Source: Bacillus sp. Cs-700
Lineage (GTDB): Bacteria; Bacillota; Bacilli; Bacillales; Guptibacillaceae
DNA: 64,000 nucleotides
Reading direction: 5' to 3'
Assembly: GCF_011082085.1 (NCBI RefSeq)
Contig: NZ_CP041063.1
Coordinates: 2,704,001-2,768,000 of the forward strand
The translations under genes were made by a program, and so were the position numbers. The stretch's first letter is position 1; the number at the start of each line of letters is the position of its first letter. The notes beneath the pieces are model-generated. The model had not been told where the DNA came from and ran no database searches. It saw only the letters and a program-made list of their open reading frames with translations. Of the stretch, positions 33,356 to 43,149 are shown one piece after another.

Positions 33356-33913
33356 TTGAAATTAATTGTAGGCCTCGGTAACCCGGGAAAAAAATTTAAT
33401 AATACAAGACATAATGTAGGATTTATGGCGATTGACCAACTTGCAAAAGAGATGGGAATCGCGTTAGATCAAAAGAAGTTTCAAGGTGTATACGGTAAAG
33501 GTATGGTAAATGGAGAAGCCGTTTATCTATTAAAACCACAAACCTTTATGAATTTGTCAGGAGAATCCGTGCGTCCATTGATGGAATACTTTAATATTGA
33601 GGTAGCGGACTTGCTTGTCATATATGATGATTTGGATCTTCCTACTGGTAAAGTGCGAATTCGTCAGAAGGGCAGCGCGGGTGGACATAATGGAATGAAG
33701 TCCATTATCACACACCTTCATACACAGGAATTTAAGAGGGTGCGAATCGGAATTGATCGATCAGCACGCCAGACTGTCATTGACTATGTTTTAAAACCTT
33801 TTTCAAAAGAAGAAGTAGAGCCGATTCAACTTGCTATCGAGCAAACGGCAAAAGCGTGTGAAGCATGGACAAAAACCTCTTTTCCAGAAGTGATGAATCA
33901 GTATAACTCGTGA
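33356..33913 (+). CDS. pth: Peptidyl-tRNA hydrolase
   Basis: Frees tRNA from peptidyl-tRNA that drops off ribosomes; called spoVC in B. subtilis. The 185-residue protein has the N-terminal LIVGLGNPGKKFNNTRHNVGF with catalytic histidine, KPQTFMNLSG and GSAGGHNGMKS. The start is TTG with AGGTAGGG upstream; no ATG fits the conserved N-terminus. Confidence 0.97.
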   Translation: MKLIVGLGNPGKKFNNTRHNVGFMAIDQLAKEMGIALDQKKFQGVYGKGMVNGEAVYLLKPQTFMNLSGESVRPLMEYFNIEVADLLVIYDDLDLPTGKVRIRQKGSAGGHNGMKSIITHLHTQEFKRVRIGIDRSARQTVIDYVLKPFSKEEVEPIQLAIEQTAKACEAWTKTSFPEVMNQYNS

Positions 33914-33941
33914 ATATCCTGTCATTCTCCCGTCCATACTA
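33912..33941 (+). promoter_or_regulatory. Forespore (sigma-F/sigma-G) promoter of fin
   Basis: GAATA, an 18-base spacer and CATACTA match the sigma-G pattern GHATR-18-CATNHTA exactly and the overlapping sigma-F pattern with one main mismatch. fin is sigma-F dependent in B. subtilis. Confidence 0.7.
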
Positions 33942-33970
33942 GTAAAAGATAGGAACAGGGAGGATCTTTT

Positions 33971-34201
33971 ATGGATATTCATTACGTATGCCGTCACTGT
34001 GGAACGGAGATTGGAAGACTGTCACAACAAAACCACACAGCTGACGAACTAGGGTTTCAACAGCTCACTGAGAAGGAGCGCCAGACAATGGTTCACTATC
34101 ACCATGATGGAACAATTGAAGTGAAAGCCATTTGCGAAGATTGCCATGAAGCCATGGAGCGATCACCATCTTTTCATGAGCTTGATACATTTATTCAGTA
34201 A
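33971..34201 (+). CDS. fin: Fin, anti-sigma-F factor
   Basis: Fin (YabK) inhibits sigma-F late in forespore development and helps the switch to sigma-G. The 76-residue protein has zinc-binding pairs C7-x2-C10 (CRHC) and C55-x2-C58 (CEDC). GGGAGGATC precedes the ATG. A forespore promoter lies just upstream within and after the end of pth. Together with csfB, the window encodes both forespore anti-sigma factors. Confidence 0.94.
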   Translation: MDIHYVCRHCGTEIGRLSQQNHTADELGFQQLTEKERQTMVHYHHDGTIEVKAICEDCHEAMERSPSFHELDTFIQ

Positions 34202-34203
34202 GA

Positions 34204-34231
34204 AGCTTTGGGAGTGCGTCCAAAGCATTTT
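34204..34231 (+). terminator. Terminator of fin
   Basis: GCTTTGG and CCAAAGC form a 7-bp stem with an 8-base loop, followed by ATTTTT. Confidence 0.7.
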
Positions 34232-34395
34232 TGCGTTAACCAAAGGAACCAACCGATTTCAAGACCAATAGATTTTAGAGGTTTTTTAGATTCTGTGCCA
34301 AGTTTGTTACTGTCCATCGTTTCAGCACAAGCGTATTAAGACGATTTACGACATGCTTGCACTTTTCCATAGTGAGAGGGGAGAATAACTTACCG

Positions 34396-37300
34396 ATGTT
34401 AGGTTTAAGAGAATATTTTAGTAAGGGCGATGAATTTCAGTCCGTTTTTACAGGGGTGAAAGAGGGGCTTAAAGAACAACTTGTTGCAGGGCTAGCTGGT
34501 TCTGCTCGGATGCTTCTGATGGCTTCTCTCTATCATGAAACAAAGCGTCCTCAGCTCATTATTACTCACAATTTGTATCAAGCTCAGAAGCTCTATGAAG
34601 ATATGTGTGAGCTTGTCTCTCAAGATGAAGTTTACTTGTATCCTGTAAATGAGCTCATTTCTTCAGAAATTGCCATAGCAAGCCCTGAATTAAGAGGACA
34701 GCGAATGGAAGCTTTAAATTATTGGATGAAGCATAAAAACGGGATCGTTATTGCACCAATTTCCGGCGTTAGAAGATATCTTCCTCCAAAAAGCATCTGG
34801 CAAAAAAGCCAGATTTCATTTGCTGTCGGCGACGACATTCCTTTAGAAGAAACGCTCGCAACTTTTGTCGCTATGGGATATGAACGTGTACCAATGGTTT
34901 CTTCACCAGGCGAATTTAGCGTCAGAGGCGGTATTATCGATATTTATCCTTTGACTGAAAATAGCCCAATCCGAATTGAATTATTCGATACAGAGGTGGA
35001 TTCGATTCGTTTTTTTGATATCGAGTCTCAACGATCTGCAAATAAAACAGATCGCATTACAATTGGACCTGCAGATGAGGTCGTGTTATTCCCAGAAAAT
35101 TATCAACGAGGGGCAGAGCGCCTTCAGAAAGAATTGCAGGCTTCACTTAAAAAAGTGAAAGATCAGAAAGTAAAAGAAGCCATGCACGAAAACATTACGT
35201 ATGAAATTGATCAGCTGAAAAGTGAGCAAAATTTTCAGGGTGTGATCAAGTATATGGATTATTATTATGACCAACCTGCAAGTTTACTAGATTATTTACC
35301 TGAGGATGGTCTTGTTGTTTTTGACGAAGTTAGCCGAATTCAAGAAATGTCTTCTGATCTGGATAAAGAAGAAGCAGAATGGCAAACAGCTCTCCTAAAT
35401 CAGGGGGAAATTGTTTCATCTGTTTCCTTATCGAGATCTTACGATACGTTATTCGCAAAGCCTGTTCACTCAACAATCTATTTATCGATCTTCTTACGAC
35501 ACGTTGCATATACAAATCCACAAAACATTATTAATGTTTCAAGTAAAGCAATGCAGAACTTCCATGGTCAAATGAAAGTACTAACTAGTGAAATTGAGCG
35601 GTGGAAAAAAAGCGGTATCGCCATTGTTTTTCTTGCAGCAACAGAAGAGCGAAGGAAGCGCCTTGAGCGAGTTCTAGAAGATTATGAAATCAATGCGATG
35701 ATGGTAGAACAAGATACGCCCATTTCCCATCAGCAGCCACAAATTTTAATAGGTAGCCTAAACGGTGGGTTTGAACTCCCGATGCAGAAGCTAGCTGTTC
35801 TAACGGAAGCGGAAGTATTCACGAAACAATCGAAAAAGCCAAGACGGTCTCAAAAGATGTCGAACGCTGAACGAATTAAAAGCTATTCAGAGTTGAAGGT
35901 GGGCGATTACATTGTCCACGTCAATCACGGAATAGGGAAATATCTCGGTATACGCACACTAGAAGTTAGCGGCATTCATAAAGATTATCTTTATGTGAGC
36001 TATGCGGGTAATGATAATTTGTATGTGCCTGTAGAGCAAATCGATCAAGTGATGAAATATGTAGGTTCTGAAGGAAAAGAACCGAAGCTCTACAAACTTG
36101 GTGGAACGGAATGGAAAAAAGTAAAGCGTAAAGTTCAATCTTCTGTTGAAGACATAGCTGACGACTTAATTAAATTGTATGCCGAACGTGAGGCGAGTGT
36201 TGGCCATAAGTTTGAGAAGGATACAGAAGAGCAAAGGGAGTTCGAAGCAGCCTTTCCGTACCAGGAAACGGATGATCAGCTCCGAGCCATTCAAGAAATT
36301 AAAGAAGACATGGAAAAAACGCGACCTATGGATCGATTGCTGTGTGGTGATGTAGGTTATGGCAAAACCGAAGTTAGTATTCGAGCTGCGTTTAAAGCCA
36401 TTATGGATGGCAAACAGGTGGCTTTTCTAGTGCCAACAACAATTCTCGCTCAGCAGCATTTTGCGACGATACAAGAGCGGTTTGCGGATCACCCCATTAA
36501 CATTGGTCTATTAAGCCGCTTCCGCTCAAGGAAGGAGCAAAATGAGACGTTAAAGGGTGTTAAGAATGGTACGGTTGATATTGTGATCGGCACACACCGA
36601 CTTTTATCGAAAGACGTCACGTATCATGATCTTGGCCTCCTGATTGTCGATGAAGAACAACGTTTTGGTGTAACACATAAAGAAAAAATCAAGAAGTTAA
36701 AAGCGAACGTAGATGTGTTAACCCTTACTGCAACACCGATTCCAAGAACGCTTCATATGTCGATGTTAGGTGTTCGGGATTTATCCGTTATCGAGACGCC
36801 GCCAGAAAACCGCTTTCCTGTACAAACGTATGTGGTCGAATATAATGGGACACTTGTACGAGAAGCCATTGAAAGGGAACTTGCACGTGGAGGACAGGTT
36901 TATTTCCTTTATAACCGTGTAGAGTCGATTGATTACATGACAGATCAAATTCGAACGCTTGTCCCCGAAGCGAGAGTTAGCTTTGCTCATGGGCAAATGA
37001 GTGAAACTGAGCTCGAATCAGTTATGATTGATTTTCTTGATGGGAATTATGACGTACTCGTTAGTACAACCATTATTGAAACAGGGGTAGATATTCCAAA
37101 CGTCAATACCCTTCTTGTATACGATGGCGATAAAATGGGGCTGTCTCAGCTTTATCAGCTCCGTGGTCGAGTAGGTCGCTCGAATCGTGTTGCATATGCT
37201 TATATTACGTATCAACGAGATAAAGTTCTAACAGAAGTAGCAGAGAAACGCCTTCAAGCGATAAAAGAATTTACTGAGTTAGGTTCCGGATTTAAAATCG

Positions 37301-37929
37301 CTATGCGCGATCTTTCTATTCGAGGTGCCGGTAACCTTCTTGGAGCAGAACAGCATGGATTTATTGATTCGGTCGGTTTCGATTTGTATTCTCAGATGTT
37401 AAAAGATGCGATTGAAGAAAGAAAAGGCGATGCACCAAAAGAGAAGGCCTTCAGCGTTGAAATTGATCTTGAGGTAGATGCTTACATTCCTGGTACGTAT
37501 ATTAACGATGAGAAGCAGAAAATTGATATGTATAAACGATTCCGGTCAATTGAATCATTGAAAGACATCATGGATTTACAAGATGAGATGATGGATCGAT
37601 TTGGAGATTTTCCAGAAGAGGTTGAATATCTCTTCCAAGTCTCTCGTATGAAAGAGCTTGCCAAAGAAGTAAAAGTTGAAAAAGTTGGCCGAAGTAAGAA
37701 AGACATTCAGCTACTTTTCCATGAATCAGCGCGAGAAGCAATTGGAGGAGAAACGATCTTTGAGGTAGCGAATGAATTTGGGAATAAGCTCTCACTGGGA
37801 GCAGATGGTAATAAAGTCAAGGTAGTTGTGAAAGGAAGAGGCCTTGAAACAAAGGGACATCTTCAGCTTGTTGAAAAAGTTTTAAAGAAAGTAAAGGGAG
37901 CAAAAAAGCAGCCAATGAATGCGAATTAA
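34396..37929 (+). CDS. mfd: Transcription-repair coupling factor
   Basis: Mfd pushes stalled RNA polymerase off DNA and recruits UvrA for repair. From the start there is a UvrB-like homology region (to about 350), a CarD/RID polymerase-binding domain (about 495-575, YSELKVGDYIVHVNHGIG), a superfamily 2 helicase with GDVGYGKTE and DEEQRFG, and a C-terminal TRCF domain. I chose ATG 34396 over the frame opening at 34357; the result is 1177 residues, equal to the B. subtilis protein. GAGAGGGGAG is 13 bases upstream, a wide spacing. Confidence 0.96.
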   Translation: MLGLREYFSKGDEFQSVFTGVKEGLKEQLVAGLAGSARMLLMASLYHETKRPQLIITHNLYQAQKLYEDMCELVSQDEVYLYPVNELISSEIAIASPELRGQRMEALNYWMKHKNGIVIAPISGVRRYLPPKSIWQKSQISFAVGDDIPLEETLATFVAMGYERVPMVSSPGEFSVRGGIIDIYPLTENSPIRIELFDTEVDSIRFFDIESQRSANKTDRITIGPADEVVLFPENYQRGAERLQKELQASLKKVKDQKVKEAMHENITYEIDQLKSEQNFQGVIKYMDYYYDQPASLLDYLPEDGLVVFDEVSRIQEMSSDLDKEEAEWQTALLNQGEIVSSVSLSRSYDTLFAKPVHSTIYLSIFLRHVAYTNPQNIINVSSKAMQNFHGQMKVLTSEIERWKKSGIAIVFLAATEERRKRLERVLEDYEINAMMVEQDTPISHQQPQILIGSLNGGFELPMQKLAVLTEAEVFTKQSKKPRRSQKMSNAERIKSYSELKVGDYIVHVNHGIGKYLGIRTLEVSGIHKDYLYVSYAGNDNLYVPVEQIDQVMKYVGSEGKEPKLYKLGGTEWKKVKRKVQSSVEDIADDLIKLYAEREASVGHKFEKDTEEQREFEAAFPYQETDDQLRAIQEIKEDMEKTRPMDRLLCGDVGYGKTEVSIRAAFKAIMDGKQVAFLVPTTILAQQHFATIQERFADHPINIGLLSRFRSRKEQNETLKGVKNGTVDIVIGTHRLLSKDVTYHDLGLLIVDEEQRFGVTHKEKIKKLKANVDVLTLTATPIPRTLHMSMLGVRDLSVIETPPENRFPVQTYVVEYNGTLVREAIERELARGGQVYFLYNRVESIDYMTDQIRTLVPEARVSFAHGQMSETELESVMIDFLDGNYDVLVSTTIIETGVDIPNVNTLLVYDGDKMGLSQLYQLRGRVGRSNRVAYAYITYQRDKVLTEVAEKRLQAIKEFTELGSGFKIAMRDLSIRGAGNLLGAEQHGFIDSVGFDLYSQMLKDAIEERKGDAPKEKAFSVEIDLEVDAYIPGTYINDEKQKIDMYKRFRSIESLKDIMDLQDEMMDRFGDFPEEVEYLFQVSRMKELAKEVKVEKVGRSKKDIQLLFHESAREAIGGETIFEVANEFGNKLSLGADGNKVKVVVKGRGLETKGHLQLVEKVLKKVKGAKKQPMNAN

Positions 37930-37969
37930 AGCCGATTTTGGAGGAACCTCATAATTTTGACAGGTTTGT

Positions 37970-37999
37970 GAATAGAACTCATACGTCCAAACGATACTA
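37970..37999 (+). promoter_or_regulatory. Candidate sigma-G promoter of spoVT
   Basis: GAATA, an 18-base spacer and GATACTA match the sigma-G pattern with one mismatch in the -10. spoVT is forespore-specific in B. subtilis. Confidence 0.55.
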
Positions 38000-38080
38000 A
38001 TGGAAACATATTGTAGAACATGCAATAGAAAAAGTGATTGGAGCAATCACCTACAACTTCCAGAAAGCGAGGCAACTTAG

Positions 38081-38611
38081 ATGAAAGCAACAGGTATCGT
38101 GCGTCGTATTGATGATTTAGGGCGTGTTGTTATCCCGAAAGAAATTCGCAGAACACTCAGGATTAGAGAAGGGGACCCACTGGAGATTTTTGTTGATCGA
38201 GAAGGGGAAGTTATTCTCAAAAAATACTCTCCAATCAGTGAGCTTGGTGATTTTGCGAAAGAATACGCAGAGTCTCTAGCAGAGCATTCGGGGCATATTG
38301 CCCTTATCTCTGATCGCGACGTCTACATTACAACTGCGGGTGGTCCAAAGAAAGAATACTTAAACAAAAGCATTGGCGAATCTGTAGAAAAAGCGATGAA
38401 TGAACGAAGATGTTTGCTAAATGAAAGTAAATCTGAACTCATTGAAGGAGTTCCTGTTGAAACAGGACATGTGATTGCTCCAATAATAGCGAATGGCGAT
38501 CCAATTGGAACGGTCATCTTACTTGCAAAAGAAGATGAAAAGGTAACGGAATTGGAACAAAAGTTATCTGAAACAGCCGCCGGTTTTCTTGCAAGACAAA
38601 TGGAACAATAG
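38081..38611 (+). CDS. spoVT: Stage V sporulation regulator SpoVT
   Basis: SpoVT tunes sigma-G regulon expression in the forespore and thereby spore resistance and germination. The 176-residue protein has an AbrB-like N-terminal DNA-binding domain (GIVRRIDDLGRVVIPKEIRR) and a GAF-like C-terminal domain (about 56-176). The start MKATGIVRRID fits the family. Confidence 0.96.
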   Translation: MKATGIVRRIDDLGRVVIPKEIRRTLRIREGDPLEIFVDREGEVILKKYSPISELGDFAKEYAESLAEHSGHIALISDRDVYITTAGGPKKEYLNKSIGESVEKAMNERRCLLNESKSELIEGVPVETGHVIAPIIANGDPIGTVILLAKEDEKVTELEQKLSETAAGFLARQMEQ

Positions 38612-38621
38612 AACAGCGATT

Positions 38622-38648
38622 AAATGGAGGCGAACGCCTCCATTTTCT
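38622..38648 (+). terminator. Terminator of spoVT
   Basis: AAATGGAGGCG and CGCCTCCATTT form a tight stem followed by a T-rich tract. Confidence 0.8.
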
Positions 38649-38739
38649 TTTGTTTAGAGGATAGGGAAGTCTAGCTGCCTTGAACAAGGCGCTTGCACTA
38701 CTTTTATCGGCTTTCAAAACTTTCCCATCTTGGCTCATA

Positions 38740-38748
38740 TGATATAAT
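38740..38748 (+). promoter_or_regulatory. Extended -10 promoter of yabM
   Basis: TGATATAAT gives an extended -10 (TGN-TATAAT) without a clear -35, 38 bases before yabM. Confidence 0.45.
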
Positions 38749-38785
38749 TCGTACATAAACACGTATTGAATTTTGGCAGGTGTGT

Positions 38786-40378
38786 ATGAAAACAGAAGAA
38801 AATCAAAAAGGATTCTGGCACGGAGCGCTTTTACTTACTGCAGTCGCTCTTTTTATGAAGGTGCTAAGCGTTGGCTATCGAATTCCTTATCAAAATATTA
38901 CTGGTGACATCGGTTTTTATGTCTATCAACAAATTTATCCGTTCTACTCGATCGCTATCATTCTTGCTACATATGGGTTTCCGGTTGTCATTTCACGTCT
39001 TATCTCTGAACAGCTTGCAAAAAATAACGCTGATCAAGCGAAAGAGCTGTCGCGTTATAGTTTCTATATCCTTGCTATGCTTGGTTTTGGTGGGTTTCTG
39101 CTCCTGTATGGTACTGCTCCTTTGTTAGCTACGTTAATGGAGGATCACCGTTTAATTGGACCGCTGCGCACCACAGCCTTTTCATTTCTTATTATGCCTG
39201 GTATTGCGTCGATTAGAGGTTATTTTCAAGGGCAAGAAAATGTGGTTCCTACAGCGTGGTCACAAGTAACCGAACAATCTGTTCGTGTCGTAGCGATCCT
39301 TACCATATCGATAAGTCTTGTTGCAGGTGGAGCGGATGCTTATGCAGCGGGAACTGGGGCTGCACTTGGGTCATTAGTAGGTGGCCTTGCAGCCTTCATT
39401 CTGCTCTTTGTTCTTCGCTATCGACATCAGCCGCTCCGTATAAATTCTCTAAAAGCACGCTCATTTCGTTTTTTTGGCGTCGCTCGCAGGATCTTAACGG
39501 AAGGGACATTAGTATGTGTCAGTGCTCTTGTGATGGTCCTTTTCCAGCTGATGGACGCAGTAACCATCGTACCGGGGTTAATGGAACATGGACTTTCTTC
39601 AATAGGGGCTAGGGAAACAAAAGGAATATTTGATCGCGGTCAGCCCCTTATGCAGGTGGGCACAGTGCTTGCTACCTCACTTTCGTTATCAATTGTACCG
39701 GTAATCTCGAAAGCATCAGCGGAAAAGCAGAAGGAGTTCATTCGTGATAAGGCTGCTCTTTCTCTAAAAGTTAGTTTTGTTATAGGACTTGCAGCTTCCG
39801 CAGGGCTAGCGCTCATCATGAAGGAAACCAATGTGATGCTTTTTAAAGATCAATCTCTTTCACCTACGCTCAGCCTTCTTGCATTTGCGATTTTCTTCAG
39901 TTCCCTTGCGATGACTGCATCAGGTGTTTTGCAAGGTGTGGGTTTAGCAAGAAAAGCGGCTCGTTATGCAGTAATTGGTATATTTGTGAAGGGGTTTTTA
40001 AATCTTATTTTGATTCCACTAATAGGCATTAATGGGGCTGCATTTGCAACAGTCATTGGCTTTGCAGTGGTTGCAGGACTAACTGTTTTTGCTGTGCATT
40101 CTAAAGTAAAATTGATTGAATATCCTTTCTATTTAAGACGAGCTGTAGCGGCTGTGATGGTTATGAGTACAGCTGTAATAATACTGCAGTTCTTTATTCC
40201 TTCGTTTCTCTCTAGAGGACTATCCAGTATCTCAGCACTTGCAGGAGCCATAGCTGGAGGTCTCGTGTTCGGGTTCGCAACACTCATACTGCAAGTATTT
40301 ACAGAAAAAGAATTACTGCAATTACCTAAAGGAGAGAAGATCTCTTTGTATCAAACTAAATTAAAGAGAGGAGCCTGA
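38786..40378 (+). CDS. yabM: YabM, oligosaccharide flippase-like membrane protein
   Basis: A polytopic membrane protein of 530 residues in the MOP (MATE/Wzx/MurJ-SpoVB) superfamily. Many hydrophobic helices are visible, starting with GALLLTAVALFMKVLSVGYR, and the family motif YRIPYQNITGDIGFYVYQQ is clear. Relatives flip lipid-linked sugars such as lipid II; the substrate of YabM is not established. ATG 38786 follows GGCAGG by 5 bases; a GTG at 38780 is less likely. It ends 3 bases before mazG. Confidence 0.92.
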   Translation: MKTEENQKGFWHGALLLTAVALFMKVLSVGYRIPYQNITGDIGFYVYQQIYPFYSIAIILATYGFPVVISRLISEQLAKNNADQAKELSRYSFYILAMLGFGGFLLLYGTAPLLATLMEDHRLIGPLRTTAFSFLIMPGIASIRGYFQGQENVVPTAWSQVTEQSVRVVAILTISISLVAGGADAYAAGTGAALGSLVGGLAAFILLFVLRYRHQPLRINSLKARSFRFFGVARRILTEGTLVCVSALVMVLFQLMDAVTIVPGLMEHGLSSIGARETKGIFDRGQPLMQVGTVLATSLSLSIVPVISKASAEKQKEFIRDKAALSLKVSFVIGLAASAGLALIMKETNVMLFKDQSLSPTLSLLAFAIFFSSLAMTASGVLQGVGLARKAARYAVIGIFVKGFLNLILIPLIGINGAAFATVIGFAVVAGLTVFAVHSKVKLIEYPFYLRRAVAAVMVMSTAVIILQFFIPSFLSRGLSSISALAGAIAGGLVFGFATLILQVFTEKELLQLPKGEKISLYQTKLKRGA

Positions 40379-40381
40379 ACG

Positions 40382-41830
40382 ATGGCGAGTATTACAATTA
40401 TTGGAACTGGAGCGGGAGACCTTACTCAGCTCTCTCTCGGCAGTTATCGGAAGCTGAAGTCGGCTGATCGAATTTTTGCAAGAACGCTTGATCACCCCGT
40501 CCTTAGAGAGTTAATGAGTGAAGGGCTTGTGGTGACAGGTTTTGACGATATTTATCAAAGTAATGATTCTTTTGAGGAAACATATCGCACCATTGTTGAC
40601 CGTCTATTTGAAGAGGCACAACAGAGCTCTCTCATTTATGCTGTTCCCGGACATCCAATGATGGCTGAGGCGACTGTACAGCTCCTTTTAGAGGAACAAG
40701 CTCAGCATGGCGTTGAAGTGATTGTTGCTGGAGGACAAAGTTTCCTTGATGATTTATTTACTGCAGTTCGGATCGATCCAATTGAAGGCTGTCAGATTCT
40801 CGATGCAACGCGTTTTACAAAATCCGAAGTTCAAGTCCGCAATCATTTAATATTTGTACAGGTTTATGATCAATTCACTGCTTCAAGTGTTAAATTGACC
40901 TTAATGGAGCTTTTGCCTGATGATTACGAGGTGACTGTTCTACAAGCAGCGGGGAGTCAGGATGAGAAAATAATGACAGTACCTTTGTTCGAGTTAGACC
41001 GATCAATGGAAGTTAATAATTTGACGGCAGTATACGTTCCGCCTGTAAAGGATACAACCCTTTTATATCAGGATTTTGAATGGGTACGACATGTAGTAGC
41101 CCGACTGCGCGGTCCTGGAGGCTGTCCTTGGGATCAGAAGCAAACGCACGAATCACTAAAAAAATACTTAATTGAAGAAGCTTATGAAGTGTTAGAAGCA
41201 ATAGACGATCAAGACGATGAACATCTTGCTGATGAATTAGGAGATGTATTGCTTCAGGTTCTCTTACATGCTCAAATTGGTGAGGATGAGGGGATGTTTA
41301 CAATGGAGGACGTTATCGGAAAGTTAAGCGATAAATTAATTCGAAGGCATCCACACGTATTTGGAGACGAACAGGTTCAAACCGCTGAAGAAGTAGTGGG
41401 GCTTTGGAATCAAGTGAAAGAACAGGAAAAGAGTACTGCCCCATCACAGTTTGATACGATTCAGAAAGGTCTTCCTGGTCTTATGCGAGCAAACGAACTA
41501 CAAAAAGCAGCTGCTAAAGTGGGCTTTGACTGGGATGAAGTCGATCCAATTTTGGAGAAGGTTCAAGAGGAACTAACTGAATTTAAAGAAGCTGTGAACA
41601 ATAAAACGTTTCATGATCAGGAAGACGAGCTTGGAGACTTATTATTTGCGCTCGTGAATGTAGCTCGCTACTATAAAATTGATCCAGAAGTAGCCATACA
41701 CCGCACCAATCATAAATTTGTTTCTCGTTTTCAATATATTGAGAGACGAGTAAAGGAAAAAGGACTTGAAATAGAGAAGTTATCTCTTGAAGAACTAGAT
41801 TATTTCTGGAATGAAGCAAAGAGGAATTAA
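40382..41830 (+). CDS. mazG: YabN: tetrapyrrole-methylase domain fused to MazG
   Basis: A 482-residue fusion. The N-terminal half (about 1-215) has the SAM-dependent methylase fold (SITIIGTGAGDLTQLSLG, VPGHPMMAEA), whose substrate is unknown. The C-terminal half is a MazG NTP pyrophosphohydrolase with two MazG repeats; the first has GPGGCPWDQKQTHESL and EEAYEVLEAI with metal-binding acidic residues. The fusion is standard in Bacillus. It likely clears abnormal NTPs. Confidence 0.95.
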   Translation: MASITIIGTGAGDLTQLSLGSYRKLKSADRIFARTLDHPVLRELMSEGLVVTGFDDIYQSNDSFEETYRTIVDRLFEEAQQSSLIYAVPGHPMMAEATVQLLLEEQAQHGVEVIVAGGQSFLDDLFTAVRIDPIEGCQILDATRFTKSEVQVRNHLIFVQVYDQFTASSVKLTLMELLPDDYEVTVLQAAGSQDEKIMTVPLFELDRSMEVNNLTAVYVPPVKDTTLLYQDFEWVRHVVARLRGPGGCPWDQKQTHESLKKYLIEEAYEVLEAIDDQDDEHLADELGDVLLQVLLHAQIGEDEGMFTMEDVIGKLSDKLIRRHPHVFGDEQVQTAEEVVGLWNQVKEQEKSTAPSQFDTIQKGLPGLMRANELQKAAAKVGFDWDEVDPILEKVQEELTEFKEAVNNKTFHDQEDELGDLLFALVNVARYYKIDPEVAIHRTNHKFVSRFQYIERRVKEKGLEIEKLSLEELDYFWNEAKRN

Positions 41831-41849
41831 ACAAGGAGCGTTGAAACAA

Positions 41850-42110
41850 ATGAGACTAGATAAATTTCTAAAAGTATCACGATTAATTAAGCGCCGATCC
41901 ATCGCAAAAGAAATTTGTGATAAAGGTCGTATTGAAGTAAATGGTAACAAAGCAAAAGCAGGCACGAACGTTAAAGCGGGTGATGAGCTAGTGATTTCAT
42001 TTGGCCATAAAAAAGTGACGGCTCGCGTGGATGAGATAAAAGAAACGACAAAGAAAGAAGAAGCAAATAACATGTTTACCATCCTGAAAGAAGAAGCAGC
42101 TGGTGAATAA
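41850..42110 (+). CDS. rqcP: RqcP, S4-domain ribosome quality control factor
   Basis: RqcP (YabO) binds stalled 50S subunits with peptidyl-tRNA and works with RqcH in adding C-terminal poly-alanine tails. The 86-residue protein is essentially one S4 RNA-binding domain (MRLDKFLKVSRLIKRRSIAKE). AAGGAG precedes ATG 41850; the longer frame from 41811 is inside mazG and not needed. Confidence 0.95.
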   Translation: MRLDKFLKVSRLIKRRSIAKEICDKGRIEVNGNKAKAGTNVKAGDELVISFGHKKVTARVDEIKETTKKEEANNMFTILKEEAAGE

Positions 42111-42136
42111 AAGGACCTGATCAGGTCCTTTTTTTG
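42110..42136 (+). terminator. Terminator of yabM-mazG-rqcP
   Basis: AAAGGACCTGATCAGGTCCT is a palindrome that folds into a 10-11 bp stem, followed by a T-run. Confidence 0.9.
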
Positions 42137-42241
42137 TTAGGAAGAGAAGAAAGGTTTATGCTGATCCGTTATCCCTCTCCATAGCTTGTTCTAAAAGATA
42201 CCTCTTTTTCATAGACATGTATCGAGAAGAGGGGGAGAGCG

Positions 42242-42550
42242 ATGGATAATTATTATGAGTACGGCACATATGATAAAGCGTCAAACACACCTGAACACGA
42301 TTTAGTTATGAAGTCACGTAAGTCGCTTGAAATTACTGGAGTGAAGCACGTCGATAGCTTTGATAATGAGGAGTTCCTATTAGAGACCACCATGGGCTTT
42401 CTCGCAATACGCGGTCAGCACTTGAAAATGAAAAATTTAAATGTGGAGCAAGGACGTGTCTCGATTGAAGGGAAAATCTTTGATATGAGCTACCTCGACC
42501 ATCACGAAGGGGAAAAAGCTAAAGGATTCTTTAGCAAGTTATTCAAATGA
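42242..42550 (+). CDS. yabP: YabP, sporulation protein
   Basis: A 102-residue YabP/YqfC family protein needed at a late mother-cell stage of sporulation in B. subtilis. The segments HDLVMKSRKSLEITGVKHVDSFDNEEF and GFLAIRGQ mark the family. GAGGGGGAG precedes the ATG. It overlaps yabQ by 4 bases. Molecular role is not known. Confidence 0.94.
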   Translation: MDNYYEYGTYDKASNTPEHDLVMKSRKSLEITGVKHVDSFDNEEFLLETTMGFLAIRGQHLKMKNLNVEQGRVSIEGKIFDMSYLDHHEGEKAKGFFSKLFK

Positions 42551-43137
42551 CATTATCGGTGCAATTCTATACGATGGTTGCGATGGTGGCTATGGGAGTA
42601 TGGCTTGGAATAGCCATGGATACCTATAGCCGTTTTCTTCATCCAAATAGGAAAAAAAATTGGTTGCTCTATGCTAATGATGTTGTCTTTTGGCTCCTAC
42701 AGGGACTACTTATTTTTTATGTTCTGTATTTTGTTAATGAAGGAGCGATCCGATTTTATGTCTTTTTAGCCATATTATGTGGCTATTCAGCCTATCGCGC
42801 TCTTTTACAACCGTTATATCGTCGTTTACTAGAACGAATTATTTTAGTGGTTCTAGCAACCAGTCGCTTTATTAAATCACTGTTTATTCATTTGATCTAC
42901 AAGCCTTTAAGGTTCATATTGAAAGTTCTATTTAGCTTATGTATGATGATAGTGAGTATGATGACAACCATTATTTGGTTTATCTTTAATGTTTTTTGGG
43001 TACCGTTAAAGTGGGCAATCTCGTTGATATGGCGATTATTACCTCAACAGGTGCAGACATCACTAACAAAAGTAGCAGGAGTTGCCGATAAAACAAAGAA
43101 CTACATATACCAATGGTTAACTAAAATACGAAAGTGA
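42547..43137 (+). CDS. yabQ: YabQ, spore cortex membrane protein
   Basis: A mother-cell membrane protein required for cortex formation in B. subtilis. The 196-residue sequence starts QFYTMVAMVAMGVWLGIAMD and has about four to five hydrophobic helices. It is translationally coupled to yabP and followed 12 bases later by divIC, a growth gene, so the sporulation and division genes form one cluster. Confidence 0.94.
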   Translation: MTLSVQFYTMVAMVAMGVWLGIAMDTYSRFLHPNRKKNWLLYANDVVFWLLQGLLIFYVLYFVNEGAIRFYVFLAILCGYSAYRALLQPLYRRLLERIILVVLATSRFIKSLFIHLIYKPLRFILKVLFSLCMMIVSMMTTIIWFIFNVFWVPLKWAISLIWRLLPQQVQTSLTKVAGVADKTKNYIYQWLTKIRK

Positions 43138-43149
43138 GGAGGGAAAAGC

